Source: Rhodopseudomonas palustris (GTDB lineage Bacteria > Pseudomonadota > Alphaproteobacteria > Rhizobiales > Xanthobacteraceae). From it: a stretch of 64,000 nt of DNA. Position 1 is the stretch's first letter. The number at the start of each line of letters is the position of its first letter. This document shows positions 16,609 through 25,760 of the stretch, piece by piece. The notes beneath the pieces were generated by a model. That model was given only the letters and a program-made list of their open reading frames with translations, made no database searches and had not been told where the DNA came from. The stretch is from NCBI RefSeq assembly GCF_003031265.1, contig NZ_CP019966.1, positions 2,852,001 through 2,916,000 of the forward strand, given 5' to 3'. Both the position numbers and the translations under genes were made by a program.

Positions 16609-16629
16609 CGGGCGCGCAGACAGCGCCCG
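16609..16629 (+). terminator. Intra-operon hairpin
   Basis: 7-bp stem CGGGCGC/GCGCCCG with a 7-base loop, in the 62-bp gap between the phosphatase and glycosyltransferase genes. No T-run; it may reduce read-through or stabilise an RNA end. Confidence 0.3.
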
Positions 16630-16666
16630 GCCGCGAGTTCCCGTCGGCCCCGGATTGTTCCGAAGC

Positions 16667-17419
16667 ATGCCTGAAACCTTGTCTCAGTCCGGACCGCCGC
16701 CTGCGGTGTCCATCGTGGTACCGGTGCGCAACGAGGCTGACAACGTCGCCCCGCTGATCGCCGAGATCGCCGCCGCGCTCGATGGGCGCTGGATCTACGA
16801 GATCGTCTATGTCGACGACGGCTCGACCGATGCCACACCGCAGCGGCTTGCCGCGTTGCGCGCCGAGCGGCCCAATCTGCGCCAGATTCGCCATGCCGCG
16901 TCCTGCGGCCAGTCGGCGGCGGTGCGGACCGGCGTCCGCGCGGCGCGCGGTGGCATGGTCGCGACGCTCGACGGCGACGGCCAGAACAACCCGGCGTTCA
17001 TTCCCGAACTGATCTTTGCGCTGGAGCAGGGCGGGGCGCGGGTCGGCCTTGCCGCCGGCCAGCGGGTGGGCCGCAAGGACACCGGCTTCAAGCGGCTGCA
17101 GTCCCGCGTCGCCAACAAGGTCCGCAACGCCATCCTGCGCGACGGCACCCGCGACTCCGGCTGCGGCCTGAAAGCGTTCCGGCGCGACGTCTTCCTGTCG
17201 CTGCCGTATTTCGACGGCCTGCATCGGTTCCTGCCGGCGCTGGTGCGCCGCGAAGGCTTCGACATTGTTTACGTCGATGTCGCCGACCGGCCACGATTGT
17301 CGGGCAAGTCCAACTATGGCTTCTTCGATCGGCTGTGGGTCGGGCTGATGGATCTCGCCGGGGTGTGGTGGCTGATCCGCCGCAAGAAAGCGACACCGGT
17401 CGCCACTGAGGTGAACTGA
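16667..17419 (+). CDS. Family 2 glycosyltransferase, polyprenyl-phosphate sugar synthase type
   Basis: 250 residues. A GT-A domain with SIVVPVRNEADNV, IVYVDDGSTDAT and the metal-binding TLDGDGQN is followed by DSGCGLKAFRRDVF and FLPALVRREGF. This is the profile of dolichol/undecaprenyl-phosphate mannose-type synthases lacking the C-terminal helices of GtrB. The product should be a polyprenyl-phosphate sugar on the cytoplasmic face that feeds the ArnT-like enzyme of the same operon. Rhizobium RgtE (dodecaprenyl-phosphate galacturonate) is a close functional model. The stop overlaps the next start by one base. Confidence 0.88.
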   Translation: MPETLSQSGPPPAVSIVVPVRNEADNVAPLIAEIAAALDGRWIYEIVYVDDGSTDATPQRLAALRAERPNLRQIRHAASCGQSAAVRTGVRAARGGMVATLDGDGQNNPAFIPELIFALEQGGARVGLAAGQRVGRKDTGFKRLQSRVANKVRNAILRDGTRDSGCGLKAFRRDVFLSLPYFDGLHRFLPALVRREGFDIVYVDVADRPRLSGKSNYGFFDRLWVGLMDLAGVWWLIRRKKATPVATEVN

Positions 17420-17757
17420 TGCTGATTCAATACGGTCAGGAACTCGGCGACTATCTCTACGACGTGTTCGTCGCCAAGTTCGATTTCTGGCTCGCCTTCG
17501 GCCTGATCGCGCAGCTGTTGTTCACCGCGCGCTTCCTGGTGCAGTGGATCTCGAGCGAGCGCGCCGGCAAGAGCGTGGTGCCGATGGCGTTCTGGTTCTT
17601 CTCGATGGGCGGCGGCTTGATGACGCTGATCTACGGCATCGCCAAGCGCGAGCCGGTGATCATCCTCGGCCAGGCGATGGCGACCATCATATACGTGCGC
17701 AACATCATGCTGATCATCAAGGCGCACGCCCGCGGCTCGGAGAGCGTACCGAACTGA
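17419..17757 (+). CDS. LAB_N (lipid A biosynthesis N-terminal domain) small membrane protein
   Basis: 112 residues with three hydrophobic helices. The signature FTARFLVQWISSERAGKSVVPMAFW is typical of the LAB_N family, also found fused to some lipid A enzymes and in ArnE/RgtF-like helper proteins. It may help flip or present the polyprenyl-linked sugar across the inner membrane. It is the last gene of the glycosylation operon, with a TGATG overlap to the GT2 gene. Confidence 0.85.
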   Translation: MLIQYGQELGDYLYDVFVAKFDFWLAFGLIAQLLFTARFLVQWISSERAGKSVVPMAFWFFSMGGGLMTLIYGIAKREPVIILGQAMATIIYVRNIMLIIKAHARGSESVPN

Positions 17758-17825
17758 TCGAGCCTAGAGCATTTCTGGCTTCGACAGATCAGGACCGCAC
17801 TTCCTAGCGGTCGCAGCTTGCAGAA

Positions 17826-17932
17826 CCTCATGGTGAGGAGGCGCGAAGCGCCGTCTCGAACCATGCGCCGCAGGCGATGTGGCCCCTCATCCTTCGAGAC
17901 GCCCGGCGAGGCCGGGCTCCTCAGGATGAGGA
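17826..17932. repeat. Dispersed repeat family C
   Basis: A string of small hairpins: CCTCA/TGAGG, GGCGC/GCGCC and GCCCGGC/GCCGGGC, with CCTCATCCT paired to AGGATGAGG at the right side. Only one copy occurs here. I recognise the pattern from memory as common between genes in Rhodopseudomonas and Bradyrhizobium genomes. Confidence 0.65.
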
Positions 17933-18030
17933 CTTTGGACCCTTGGCAGGGCCAAATCCGCTTCAACCGATCGTTGAAGCTCAGCGAACCGTCTGACGCT
18001 GCTCAGCGCGATCAGAACGAGAACTATCCC

Positions 18031-18149
18031 CGTCATTGCGAGCGAAGCGAAGCAATCCAGAAGCTCACTGCGCTGCGCTGGACTGCTTCGTCGCGGACCC
18101 TGTGCCCGGACGGCGCGAAGTGCCGATCCGGGTGCTCCTCGCAATAACG
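18031..18149. repeat. Dispersed palindromic repeat family A, copy 2 (degenerate)
   Basis: Left arm CGTCATTGCGAGCGAAGCGA and right end CTCCTCGCAATAACGG match the other copies. The right arm is interrupted by about 40 unrelated bases after CTTCGTCGCG, making this copy about 119 bases long, and AATGAC has become AATAAC. Same orientation as copy 1. Confidence 0.8.
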
Positions 18150-18159
18150 GAGCGGGCGC

Positions 18160-19356
18160 TTACCGCGCCGCGTTGAACGCCGCGAAGCCGCGGTCGAGAT
18201 CGGCCTTCAGGTCGTCGGTCGATTCCAGCCCGATATGCAGCCGCAGCGCCGGGCCGCCCGGGTTCCACGGTGTTGCGGTCCGATACGAGGCGCAGTCGAA
18301 CGGGATCACCAGGCTTTCGAAGCCGCCCCAGGAATAGCCCATCCCGAACAGCAACACGGTGTCGAGCAGCGCATCGACGGCAGCCTGCGGCGACGGCTGC
18401 AGCACGACCGAGAACAGCCCGGAGGCGCCGGTGAAGTCCCGCTTCCAGATCGCATGGCCCGGATCGGTATCGAGCCCGGGATGCAGCACGCGCTGCACCT
18501 CGGGACGCGCCGCGAGCCAGCGCGCCATTTCCAGGCCGGCCTGATAGTGGCGGGCGAGACGCACCTCCAGGGTGCGCAGACCGCGCAGCGCCAGGAACAC
18601 ATCGTCCGGGCCGGCGCAGACGCCGAGCAGCCGGATCGCTTCCGACACCTTCGGCCACGCGGCGGCGTTGGCCGAGATGGTGCCGAACATGATGTCGGAG
18701 TGACCGCCGATATATTTGGTCGCGGCCTGGATCGAGATATCCACGCCTTGTTCCAGCGAGCGATGATACAGCGGCGTCGCCCAGGTGTTGTCGTCGATCA
18801 CCAGCGCACCGTGCTGCTTGGCGACCGCCGCGATCGCCGGGATGTCCGGCATCTCGAACGATTGCGAGCCGGGCGCCTCGACCACCACCACCGCCGTGTT
18901 CGGCCGGAAATGCGCAGCGATGCCGGCGCCGATCAGCGGATCGAAATAACTGGTCTCGACGCCGAGCCGCTTCAGCATCTGGTCGCAGAACAGCCGGGTC
19001 GGCCGATACGCGTTGTCGCACACCAGCACATGATCGCCGGCTTTGACGACAGCGAGCAGGGCGGTGGAGATCGCCGATACGCCGGAGGGCGTGATGCCGA
19101 CGCCGGCACATTGCGGACCTTCGAGCGCCATCAACGCCTGCTGTAGCGCCTTGGTGGTCGGGGTGCCGTGCCGTCCATAGGAGTACTCGCCGCGGTGGGC
19201 GTGCAGATCGGCCGCGGTCGGGTACAGCACCGTCGAACCATGCACCACCGGCGGATTGACGAAGCCCTTCTGCGCCGCAGTGTCGCGCCCTGCGGTGACG
19301 AGACGGGTCTGCGTGCTGAGCGGCGCGGGTGTCCCGCTGGAGTCGGAGGCGTCCAT
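18160..19356 (-). CDS. metC: Cystathionine beta-lyase / Cys-Met metabolism PLP enzyme
   Basis: 398 residues. Fold-type I PLP enzyme of the Cys/Met family: YSYGRHGTPTTKAL near residue 60, GITPSGVSAIS (cofactor phosphate loop), VIDDNTWATPLYHRSL with the PLP-binding Asp, and Lys214 in QAATKYIGGHSD as the Schiff-base lysine. GYSWGGFESL near the C-terminus is characteristic of the MetC branch. It would cleave cystathionine to homocysteine, pyruvate and ammonia in methionine synthesis. It is a single gene divergent from aapJ. No SAM-II riboswitch is visible upstream. Confidence 0.88.
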   Translation of the reverse strand: MDASDSSGTPAPLSTQTRLVTAGRDTAAQKGFVNPPVVHGSTVLYPTAADLHAHRGEYSYGRHGTPTTKALQQALMALEGPQCAGVGITPSGVSAISTALLAVVKAGDHVLVCDNAYRPTRLFCDQMLKRLGVETSYFDPLIGAGIAAHFRPNTAVVVVEAPGSQSFEMPDIPAIAAVAKQHGALVIDDNTWATPLYHRSLEQGVDISIQAATKYIGGHSDIMFGTISANAAAWPKVSEAIRLLGVCAGPDDVFLALRGLRTLEVRLARHYQAGLEMARWLAARPEVQRVLHPGLDTDPGHAIWKRDFTGASGLFSVVLQPSPQAAVDALLDTVLLFGMGYSWGGFESLVIPFDCASYRTATPWNPGGPALRLHIGLESTDDLKADLDRGFAAFNAAR

Positions 19357-19677
19357 GGTGGCTCGCTGGTGGTTGTGCCGAATGTGACAGCGCTCGTGCG
19401 TGTGCTTCGGCTACTTCGACGAATGGGGGTAATAGCAGCTTCTGGAAGACGGCCGTCAACCCCTTGACCCGGCGCGCGTCTCGTTCTGTGATGCATACCG
19501 GTCTGTCTGGAGATCGTGCTGAGGGGCTCGCGAATGCCGGGCGAGAGTTTTGCAGCATGGTGCCGGGCAACGGCTGCCGCGCGCGGGCCTTCGGGCGATC
19601 GAACGGCGGATCCAATCGGAACGCATCGCCCACGAAGCCGATTGAAGCGGCCAGGACATCCCTTGAAAGGTCATTCC
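19357..19677. other. Divergent promoter region between metC and aapJ
   Basis: 321 bases without a gene. It contains a good sigma-70-like promoter for aapJ at 19464-19492, leaving a leader of about 180 bases. No riboswitch-like fold or strong operator was recognised. Confidence 0.5.
19464..19492 (+). promoter_or_regulatory. Candidate sigma-70 promoter for aapJQMP
   Basis: TTGACC, 17-base spacer, TGTGAT. Close to the alphaproteobacterial consensus and oriented toward aapJ. Inferred by eye only. Confidence 0.4.
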
Positions 19678-20694
19678 ATGAAACGTGTATCGCTCGTCGC
19701 CGCCTTTGCAGCCGCCGCCGTATTCTCGGTGACGTCGGCGGACGCGCAGACCCTGAAGACGGTCAAGGATCGCGGCATGTTGTCCTGCGGCGTCAGCCAG
19801 GGACTGCCCGGTTTTTCGGCGCCCGACGACAAAGGCAACTGGACCGGCCTCGACGTCGATGTTTGCCGCGCGATCGCGGCCGCGGTGTTCGACGACCCCA
19901 GCAAAGTGAAGTTCGTGCCGCTGTCGGCGAAGGACCGCTTCACCGCGCTGCAGTCCGGTGAGATCGACGTGCTGTCGCGCAATACCACCTGGACGCTGTC
20001 GCGCGACACCTCGCTCGGCGTGAACTTCGCGGGCATCAGCTATTATGACGGCCAGGGCTTCATGGCCAAGAAGTCTCTCAAGGTGAACTCGGCGCTGGAA
20101 CTGAACGGGGCCTCGATCTGCGTGCAGACCGGCACCACCAACGAGCAGAACGTTGCCGACTATTTCAAAGGCAACAACATGAAGTACGAGGTGATCGCGT
20201 TCGCCAATGCCGACGAGGCGGTCAAGGCGTACGAGTCCGGCCGCTGCGACGTGTTCACCTCCGACGTCTCGCAGCTCTACGCCCAGCGCCTGAAGCTGGC
20301 GACCCCGGCCGATCATATCGTGCTGCCGGAAGTGATCTCGAAGGAGCCGCTCGGCCCGTTGGTCCGCCATGGCGACGATCAGTGGTTCGACATCGTCAAG
20401 TGGACGCTGTTCGCGCTGGTCAATGCCGAAGAGCTCGGCGTCACCCAGAAGAACGTCGACGAGATGGCCAAGTCCGACAAGCCCGAGCTGAAGCGCGTGT
20501 TCGGCACCGACGGTAACCTCGGCGAACAGCTCGGCCTGACCAAGGATTGGGTCGCCCGCATCATCAAGGCGACCGGCAACTACGGCGAATCGTTCGAGCG
20601 TAACGTCGGCACCGGCTCCAAGCTCGAGATCGCGCGCGGCCTCAACAAGCTCTGGAACAAGGGGGGCATCATGTACGCCCCGCCGATCCGCTGA
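19678..20694 (+). CDS. aapJ: General L-amino-acid ABC transporter, periplasmic binding protein
   Basis: 338 residues. The ATG at 19678 begins a clean signal peptide (MKRVSLVAAFAAAAVFSV, cleavage after ADA) and has a GAAAGG ribosome site. The mature part starts QTLKTVKDRGMLSCGVSQGL and has the SBP_bac_3 segments GLDVDVCRAIAAAVF and VLSRNTTWTLSRD, typical of AapJ/BztA. It captures a wide range of L-amino acids for the downstream AapQMP. It is the first gene of a four-gene operon. Confidence 0.95.
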   Translation: MKRVSLVAAFAAAAVFSVTSADAQTLKTVKDRGMLSCGVSQGLPGFSAPDDKGNWTGLDVDVCRAIAAAVFDDPSKVKFVPLSAKDRFTALQSGEIDVLSRNTTWTLSRDTSLGVNFAGISYYDGQGFMAKKSLKVNSALELNGASICVQTGTTNEQNVADYFKGNNMKYEVIAFANADEAVKAYESGRCDVFTSDVSQLYAQRLKLATPADHIVLPEVISKEPLGPLVRHGDDQWFDIVKWTLFALVNAEELGVTQKNVDEMAKSDKPELKRVFGTDGNLGEQLGLTKDWVARIIKATGNYGESFERNVGTGSKLEIARGLNKLWNKGGIMYAPPIR

Positions 20695-20714
20695 TCGCGT
20701 AAAGATCCGCGCCG

Positions 20715-21920
20715 ATGGCGATCGACGCACGTCCACCGCCGCCACAGCTCGTCGCGAAACTGCGACGAGTGCTCGGCGGTCGCTCAGGCTGGAAGGGCCT
20801 GCTCGCCCAAGTGCTGTTCGTCGCGGCGCTGGTCTGGATCGGCTACGAGATCGTCGACAACGCCCGCGACAACCTCGCCAACCAGCGGATCGCCTCGGGC
20901 TTCGCCTTCATGTCGCACACCGCGGGGTTCGGCGTCAGCCAGACGCTGATCCCGTATCAGGAGTCCGACAGCTACACCCGCGTGTTCCTGGTCGGCCTGA
21001 TCAACACGCTGGTGGTGTCGGTCGTCGGCATCTTCTTCGCCACCGTGATCGGCTTCGCGGTCGCGCTGGCGCGGTTGTCGCCGAACTGGCTGATCTCGCG
21101 CATCGGCGGCGGCTATGTCGAGATCGTCCGCAACCTGCCGCTGCTGTTCCAGATCCTGTTCTGGTACCTCGCGGTGCTCGGCGCGCTGCCGTCACCGCGC
21201 CAAAGCGTCTCGGTGATGGACAGCTTCTTCCTGTCCAACCGGGGCATCGTGGTGCCGCGGCTGGTGGGCGAGGCGGGGCTCGATGGCTTCCTGGTCGCGC
21301 TGCTGATTGCAATCGCTGCCGCGATCGTGTTGCCGCTCTACGCCCGGCGCCGGCTGTTTGCCACCGGCAAGCTGATGCGGGTGTGGCCGATCGTGCTCGG
21401 CTTGCTGATCGGACTGCCGCTGATCGCGTTCCTGATCGTCGGCAAGCCGTTCTCGCTGGAAGTGCCGGTGCTGCGCGGCTTCAATTTCGTCGGCGGCTCG
21501 CGGCTGGCGCCTGAATTCGTGGCGCTGACGTTGGCGCTGTCGACCTACACCGCCGCGTTCATCGCCGAAGTTGTCCGCGCCGGCATTCTGTCGGTACACA
21601 AGGGGCAGATGGAGGCGGGCGCCTCGCTCGGCCTGTCGCGCGGGCAGACGCTGCGGCTGATCGTGATCCCGCAGGCGCTGCGGGTGATCCTGCCGCCGCT
21701 GACCAATCAATATCTCAACCTGACCAAGAACTCGTCGCTGGCGGTGGCGATCGGCTATCCGGACCTGTTCTCGGTGTTCGCCGGCACCACGCTGAGCCAG
21801 ACCGGGCAGGCGATCGAGGTGATCGCGATCACCATGGGCGTGTACCTGCTGATCTCGCTGGTCACCAGCGCGCTGATGAGCCTGTACGCATGGCGGATCA
21901 ACCGGAGCATGGGCGCATGA
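20715..21920 (+). CDS. aapQ: General L-amino-acid ABC transporter permease
   Basis: 401 residues, longer than simple HisMQ permeases, as expected of AapQ/BztB: extra N-terminal helices and a large insert precede the transport core. The EAA loop is seen as EAGASLGLSRGQTLRLIVIPQALRVI-type sequence near residue 310. It forms the inner-membrane channel with AapM. Its stop overlaps the aapM start by ATGA. Confidence 0.94.
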   Translation: MAIDARPPPPQLVAKLRRVLGGRSGWKGLLAQVLFVAALVWIGYEIVDNARDNLANQRIASGFAFMSHTAGFGVSQTLIPYQESDSYTRVFLVGLINTLVVSVVGIFFATVIGFAVALARLSPNWLISRIGGGYVEIVRNLPLLFQILFWYLAVLGALPSPRQSVSVMDSFFLSNRGIVVPRLVGEAGLDGFLVALLIAIAAAIVLPLYARRRLFATGKLMRVWPIVLGLLIGLPLIAFLIVGKPFSLEVPVLRGFNFVGGSRLAPEFVALTLALSTYTAAFIAEVVRAGILSVHKGQMEAGASLGLSRGQTLRLIVIPQALRVILPPLTNQYLNLTKNSSLAVAIGYPDLFSVFAGTTLSQTGQAIEVIAITMGVYLLISLVTSALMSLYAWRINRSMGA

Positions 21921-23422
21921 GCGAGCTCGGGTCCGTGACGCCAGTGTTCGTGCGCGGCGAGATGGTGCCGCAGCGGCCGCCGCCGGTGCATCAGCCGGGG
22001 GTGATTGGCATCATCCGGCAGCGGCTGTTCAACTCGCCGACCAATATCCTGCTGACCATCGTCGGTGCGCTGCTGCTGTACTTCACCGTGGTGCCGACGC
22101 TGAAGTTCCTGCTGGTCGATGCGGTGTGGTCCGGTTCGAACCGCACCGACTGCCTCGCCGACAAGGCCGGTCATCCGGTCGGCGCCTGCTGGCCGTTCGT
22201 GCAGGCCAAGTTCTCGCAGTTCATCTACGGTTTCTATCCGACGCCGGAACGCTGGCGGGTCGATCTGGTGTTCGCGCTCGGCGCGCTGCTGCTGCTGCCG
22301 CTATTGATCCCGCGGGCGCCGGCCAAGACGCTGAATGCCGGCCTGTTCTTCGTCGCCTTTCCGGTGCTGGCGTTCTTTCTGCTGCATGGCGGCGGCGTGC
22401 AGGGCTTCGGCGTCACCTGGAGCGCAGACCTGGCGAGCGGTGTTGCCGACAGCGTCGGCCGCGCCGGCCGCAAGCTCGCCGCGGGCGGGCCGATCGGCAG
22501 CGTGATCGGTCAGGTGCTGCTCGGCCTCGACACCGTTCTGGTGTGGCTGAGCTGGCCGCTGGTGGCGCTGCGCGACTGGATCCAGGCCTCGTCACAACCG
22601 GTGTGGCTTGATCTCTTGCTCACCGCGGTCGCCGTCACTGCGCTGGTGTTCATCCTGACCGGGGTCCGGAACGGTTGGCGCGCGCTGGCGACCACGGTCG
22701 GCATTTTCGTCGGCATCGCCGTGATGGTCGCCGCGCTGCGGCTCGACCGCGGCGGCTTGCCTGTGGTCGATACCCGGATGTGGGGCGGCCTGCTGGTGAC
22801 ACTGGTGGTGTCGGTCACCGGCATCGTCGCGTCGATGCCGATCGGCATTGCGCTGGCGCTCGGCCGCCGCTCGACGATCCCGCTGATCCGGATCTTCTCG
22901 GTCGCCTTTATCGAATTCTGGCGCGGTGTGCCGCTGATCACGGTGATGTTCTTCGCCACTTACATGCTGCCGCTGTTCCTGCCGGGCAACTTCACCATCG
23001 ACAATCTGATGCGGGTGCTGATCGGCATCGCGCTGTTCGCCGGTGCCTATAATGCCGAGGTCATTCGCGGCGGCCTGAATGCGATCCCGCGCGGGCAGGC
23101 GGAGGCGGCGAGCGCGCTCGGGCTGTCATATTGGAAGACCACCGGGCTGATCGTGCTGCCGCAGGCGTTGCGCCACGTCATTCCGGGCCTGGTCAACAGC
23201 TTCATCGCGCTGTTCAAGGACACCTCGCTGGTGTCGATCGTCGCGCTGTTCGATCTGCTCGGCCAGCTCCGCGCCGCATTTGCTGATCCGACCTGGTCGA
23301 CGCCGACGACGCTGTTCACCGGCTTCGCGTTCACCGGGCTGATCTACTTCGTGTTCTGCTTCGGGATGTCGCGCTATTCGCTGTCGGTCGAGCACCGGCT
23401 CAACGCGCACCGGCGGACCTGA
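21917..23422 (+). CDS. aapM: General L-amino-acid ABC transporter permease
   Basis: 501 residues from the ATG at 21917, which overlaps the aapQ stop. An in-frame codon 27 bases earlier lies inside aapQ and is less likely. AapM/BztC proteins have a long N-terminal extension; here it includes several helices before the EAA loop (EAASALGLSYWKTTGLIVLP) near residue 395. Pairs with AapQ. Confidence 0.94.
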   Translation: MSELGSVTPVFVRGEMVPQRPPPVHQPGVIGIIRQRLFNSPTNILLTIVGALLLYFTVVPTLKFLLVDAVWSGSNRTDCLADKAGHPVGACWPFVQAKFSQFIYGFYPTPERWRVDLVFALGALLLLPLLIPRAPAKTLNAGLFFVAFPVLAFFLLHGGGVQGFGVTWSADLASGVADSVGRAGRKLAAGGPIGSVIGQVLLGLDTVLVWLSWPLVALRDWIQASSQPVWLDLLLTAVAVTALVFILTGVRNGWRALATTVGIFVGIAVMVAALRLDRGGLPVVDTRMWGGLLVTLVVSVTGIVASMPIGIALALGRRSTIPLIRIFSVAFIEFWRGVPLITVMFFATYMLPLFLPGNFTIDNLMRVLIGIALFAGAYNAEVIRGGLNAIPRGQAEAASALGLSYWKTTGLIVLPQALRHVIPGLVNSFIALFKDTSLVSIVALFDLLGQLRAAFADPTWSTPTTLFTGFAFTGLIYFVFCFGMSRYSLSVEHRLNAHRRT

Positions 23423-23437
23423 CGGAAGGATCGATTG

Positions 23438-24178
23438 ATGGCTGATACTCCGATCGTCTCGATCGCGGGCCTGAACAAATGGTACGGCGAGTTTCACGTG
23501 CTGCGCGACATCAGCCTCGATGTCGCGCGCAGCGAACGCATCGTGATCTGCGGGCCGTCGGGCTCGGGCAAATCGACGCTGATCCGCTGCATCAACGCGC
23601 TGGAGGAGTTTCAGGAAGGCCAGATCGTGGTCGACGGGATCGACCTCGGGCCGACGCTGAAGCACGTCGACGAGATCCGCCGCGAAGTCGGCATGGTGTT
23701 CCAGAGCTTCAACCTGTTTCCGCACCTGACTGTGCTGGAGAACTGCACGCTGGCGCCGATCTGGGTGCGCAACATCCCGAAGAAGGATGCCGAAGCGACC
23801 GCGATGAAATTCCTGGAGCGGGTGCGGATTCCCGACAAGGCGAATAAATATCCCGGCCAGATTTCAGGTGGTCAGCAGCAGCGCGTCGCGATCGCGCGGG
23901 CGCTGTCGATGAACCCGAAAGTGATGCTGTTCGACGAGCCGACCTCGGCGCTCGACCCGGAGATGGTCAAGGAGGTGCTCGACACCATGGTCGACCTCGC
24001 CGAAGAGGGCATGACCATGCTGGTGGTGACGCACGAAATGGGCTTCGCCCGTGAGGTCGCCGACCGCGTCGTGTTCATGGATGCCGGGCAGATCATCGAG
24101 GCGAACGAGCCGAAGGAATTCTTCGCCCATCCGCAGCACGCGCGCACCAAGCTATTCCTCAGCCAGATCCTGCGCTGA
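23438..24178 (+). CDS. aapP: General L-amino-acid ABC transporter ATPase
   Basis: 246 residues. Walker [10 protein letters not shown] (39-47), Q-loop [10 protein letters not shown], signature ISGGQQQR, Walker [13 protein letters not shown] and H-loop VTHEMGF are all intact. A TTG three bases (one codon) upstream is in frame, but the ATG at 23438 is preferred. Energises AapQM. Last gene of the operon, ending convergent with a small minus-strand gene. Confidence 0.95.
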   Translation: MADTPIVSIAGLNKWYGEFHVLRDISLDVARSERIVICGPSGSGKSTLIRCINALEEFQEGQIVVDGIDLGPTLKHVDEIRREVGMVFQSFNLFPHLTVLENCTLAPIWVRNIPKKDAEATAMKFLERVRIPDKANKYPGQISGGQQQRVAIARALSMNPKVMLFDEPTSALDPEMVKEVLDTMVDLAEEGMTMLVVTHEMGFAREVADRVVFMDAGQIIEANEPKEFFAHPQHARTKLFLSQILR

Positions 24179-24199
24179 GGCCGGACGATTGGCGCTCTG

Positions 24200-24469
24200 C
24201 TATCTGATGATCGTCGCGCGCGACGTGTAGCGCTTGGCGCTGCTGACGGTGAACTGGCTGAATGTTTCGCGGATGCGCTCGGCCGGCGTCATCGCCTCGT
24301 CGAAGTCGCTTATCCCCGCCGCGCCTGGCGTGTGTCGCGGGGCATAAAGCCGGCTGTCGTACAGCGACCGATCGAAGCGGTAGCTGTCGTCACCGAACAA
24401 AGCATCTGAGACCAACAGCACAGCAACCGCCGCCACCAGCGTGGCGCCGAACGACCTGAACACGGACAT
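24200..24469 (-). CDS. Small exported or membrane-anchored protein, unknown
   Basis: 89 residues from the ATG at 24469, where a hydrophobic N-terminus begins (FGATLVAAVAVLLVSDALFG). An upstream in-frame start at 24514 would add 15 Cys/Pro/Arg residues with no conserved look. The rest is polar and Arg/Tyr-rich (DRSLYDSRLYAPRHTPG, ending YTSRATIIR). No domain recognised; the gene is alone between convergent aapP and cysK. Confidence 0.55.
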   Translation of the reverse strand: MSVFRSFGATLVAAVAVLLVSDALFGDDSYRFDRSLYDSRLYAPRHTPGAAGISDFDEAMTPAERIRETFSQFTVSSAKRYTSRATIIR

Positions 24470-24614
24470 GAGCCGACGCGCTCCTTGTTTTGCGCAAGGA
24501 TCGGCCGGCGCCATGAAGTTTCAGTTTAATGCGCAGCGCCCCGTATGAGCACGGTTGGCGGCGGGTTAACGAGGTCGCTCAGGATGTCGCGGCCGCGCCT
24601 GTATCCCTTGGCGT

Positions 24615-25652
24615 TCAGGCCTGCTCGAACGGCACCTGGATCGTGCTCTTGGTCTCCATCCAGTCCGGCACCGGGAGGTTCTTGCTGCGCATGAAGTCCG
24701 GATTGAACAGCTTGGACTGATAGCGGCTGCCGTAGTCGCACAGGATGGTCACGATGGTGTGGCCGGGGCCGAGATCCTTGGCGAGGCGGATCGCGCCGGC
24801 GACGTTGATGCCGCTCGAGCCGCCGAGGCACAGGCCTTCGTGTTCGAGCAGATCGTAGATCAGCGGCACCGCTTCATCGTCGGGGATCTGATAGGCGTCG
24901 TCGATCTGCGCGCCTTCGAGATTGGCGGTGACGCGGCCCTGGCCGATGCCTTCGGTGATCGAAGTGCCTTCCGACTTCAGCGCGCCGTTCTTGTAGTAAT
25001 TGTACAGCGCCGAGCCCAACGGGTCGGCGAGCACGATGCGGACCTTCGGATTGAACTGCTTCAGGCCGAGCGATACGCCGGCAAGCGTGCCGCCGGAGCC
25101 GACCGCGGCGACGAAGCCGTCGACCTTGCCGTCGGTCTGCTTCCAGATTTCCGGCGCCGTGGTCTCGATGTGGGCCTGGCGATTGGCGACGTTGTCGAAC
25201 TGATTGGCCCAGATCGCGCCGTTCGGCTCGGTCTCGGCGAGCTGCGCGGCGAGGCGGCCCGACAGCTTCACGTAGTTGTTGGGATTGGCGTAGGGGACGG
25301 CCGGCACCTCGATCAGTTCGGCGCCGCACAGCCGCAGCATGTCCTTCTTTTCCTGGCTCTGCGTGTTCGGGATCACGATCACGGTGCGGAAGCCGAGCGC
25401 GTTGGCGACCAGCGCCAGCCCGATCCCGGTATTGCCGGCGGTGCCTTCGACCACGACGCCGCCGGGCCGCAGCGCACCGCGCTTCACCGCATCCTGGATG
25501 ATGAACAGCGCAGCCCGATCCTTCACCGACTGGCCCGGATTCATGAACTCGGCCTTGCCGAGAATGGTGCAGCCGGTCTGTTCCGACGCGCGCTTCAATT
25601 TGATCAGGGGCGTGTTGCCGATGGCGTCGACGACGTCGTTCTTGATGCTCAT
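24615..25652 (-). CDS. cysK: Cysteine synthase A (O-acetylserine sulfhydrylase family)
   Basis: 345 residues from the ATG that starts MSIKNDVVDAIGNTPLIKLK; a longer frame to 25730 would add 26 unconserved residues. Fold-type II PLP enzyme: Lys44 in NPGQSVKDRAALF binds the cofactor, EGTAGNTGIGLALVA is the substrate Asn loop and VGSGGTLAGVS the phosphate loop. It joins sulfide to O-acetylserine to make cysteine. This longer cysK-like branch with the C-terminal PDWMETKSTIQVPFEQA tail is common in alphaproteobacteria; a cystathionine-synthase-like activity cannot be excluded. Confidence 0.85.
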   Translation of the reverse strand: MSIKNDVVDAIGNTPLIKLKRASEQTGCTILGKAEFMNPGQSVKDRAALFIIQDAVKRGALRPGGVVVEGTAGNTGIGLALVANALGFRTVIVIPNTQSQEKKDMLRLCGAELIEVPAVPYANPNNYVKLSGRLAAQLAETEPNGAIWANQFDNVANRQAHIETTAPEIWKQTDGKVDGFVAAVGSGGTLAGVSLGLKQFNPKVRIVLADPLGSALYNYYKNGALKSEGTSITEGIGQGRVTANLEGAQIDDAYQIPDDEAVPLIYDLLEHEGLCLGGSSGINVAGAIRLAKDLGPGHTIVTILCDYGSRYQSKLFNPDFMRSKNLPVPDWMETKSTIQVPFEQA

Positions 25653-25760
25653 GCTGTCCGGCTGGTGACGTTGCGGGCCCTCAAGGTAAGAGACCGCGCG
25701 GCGCGAGACAAGGCACGCATGCCGCCGCATTGAGCAAACGCGGCGACCATGCAGCCGAGA

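Larger units (their letters stand above)
17758..18159. other. Gene-free interval filled by two dispersed repeats
   Basis: 402 bases between the LAB_N gene (+) and the metC-like gene (-), both ending here. It holds one copy of repeat family C (17826-17932) and a degenerate family A copy (18031-18149). The remaining bases show no open frame with coding character. Confidence 0.7.

Noticed and set aside
19357..19500. SAM-II riboswitch upstream of the metC-like gene
   Set aside because: The conserved SAM-II core was not recognisable in the minus-strand leader.
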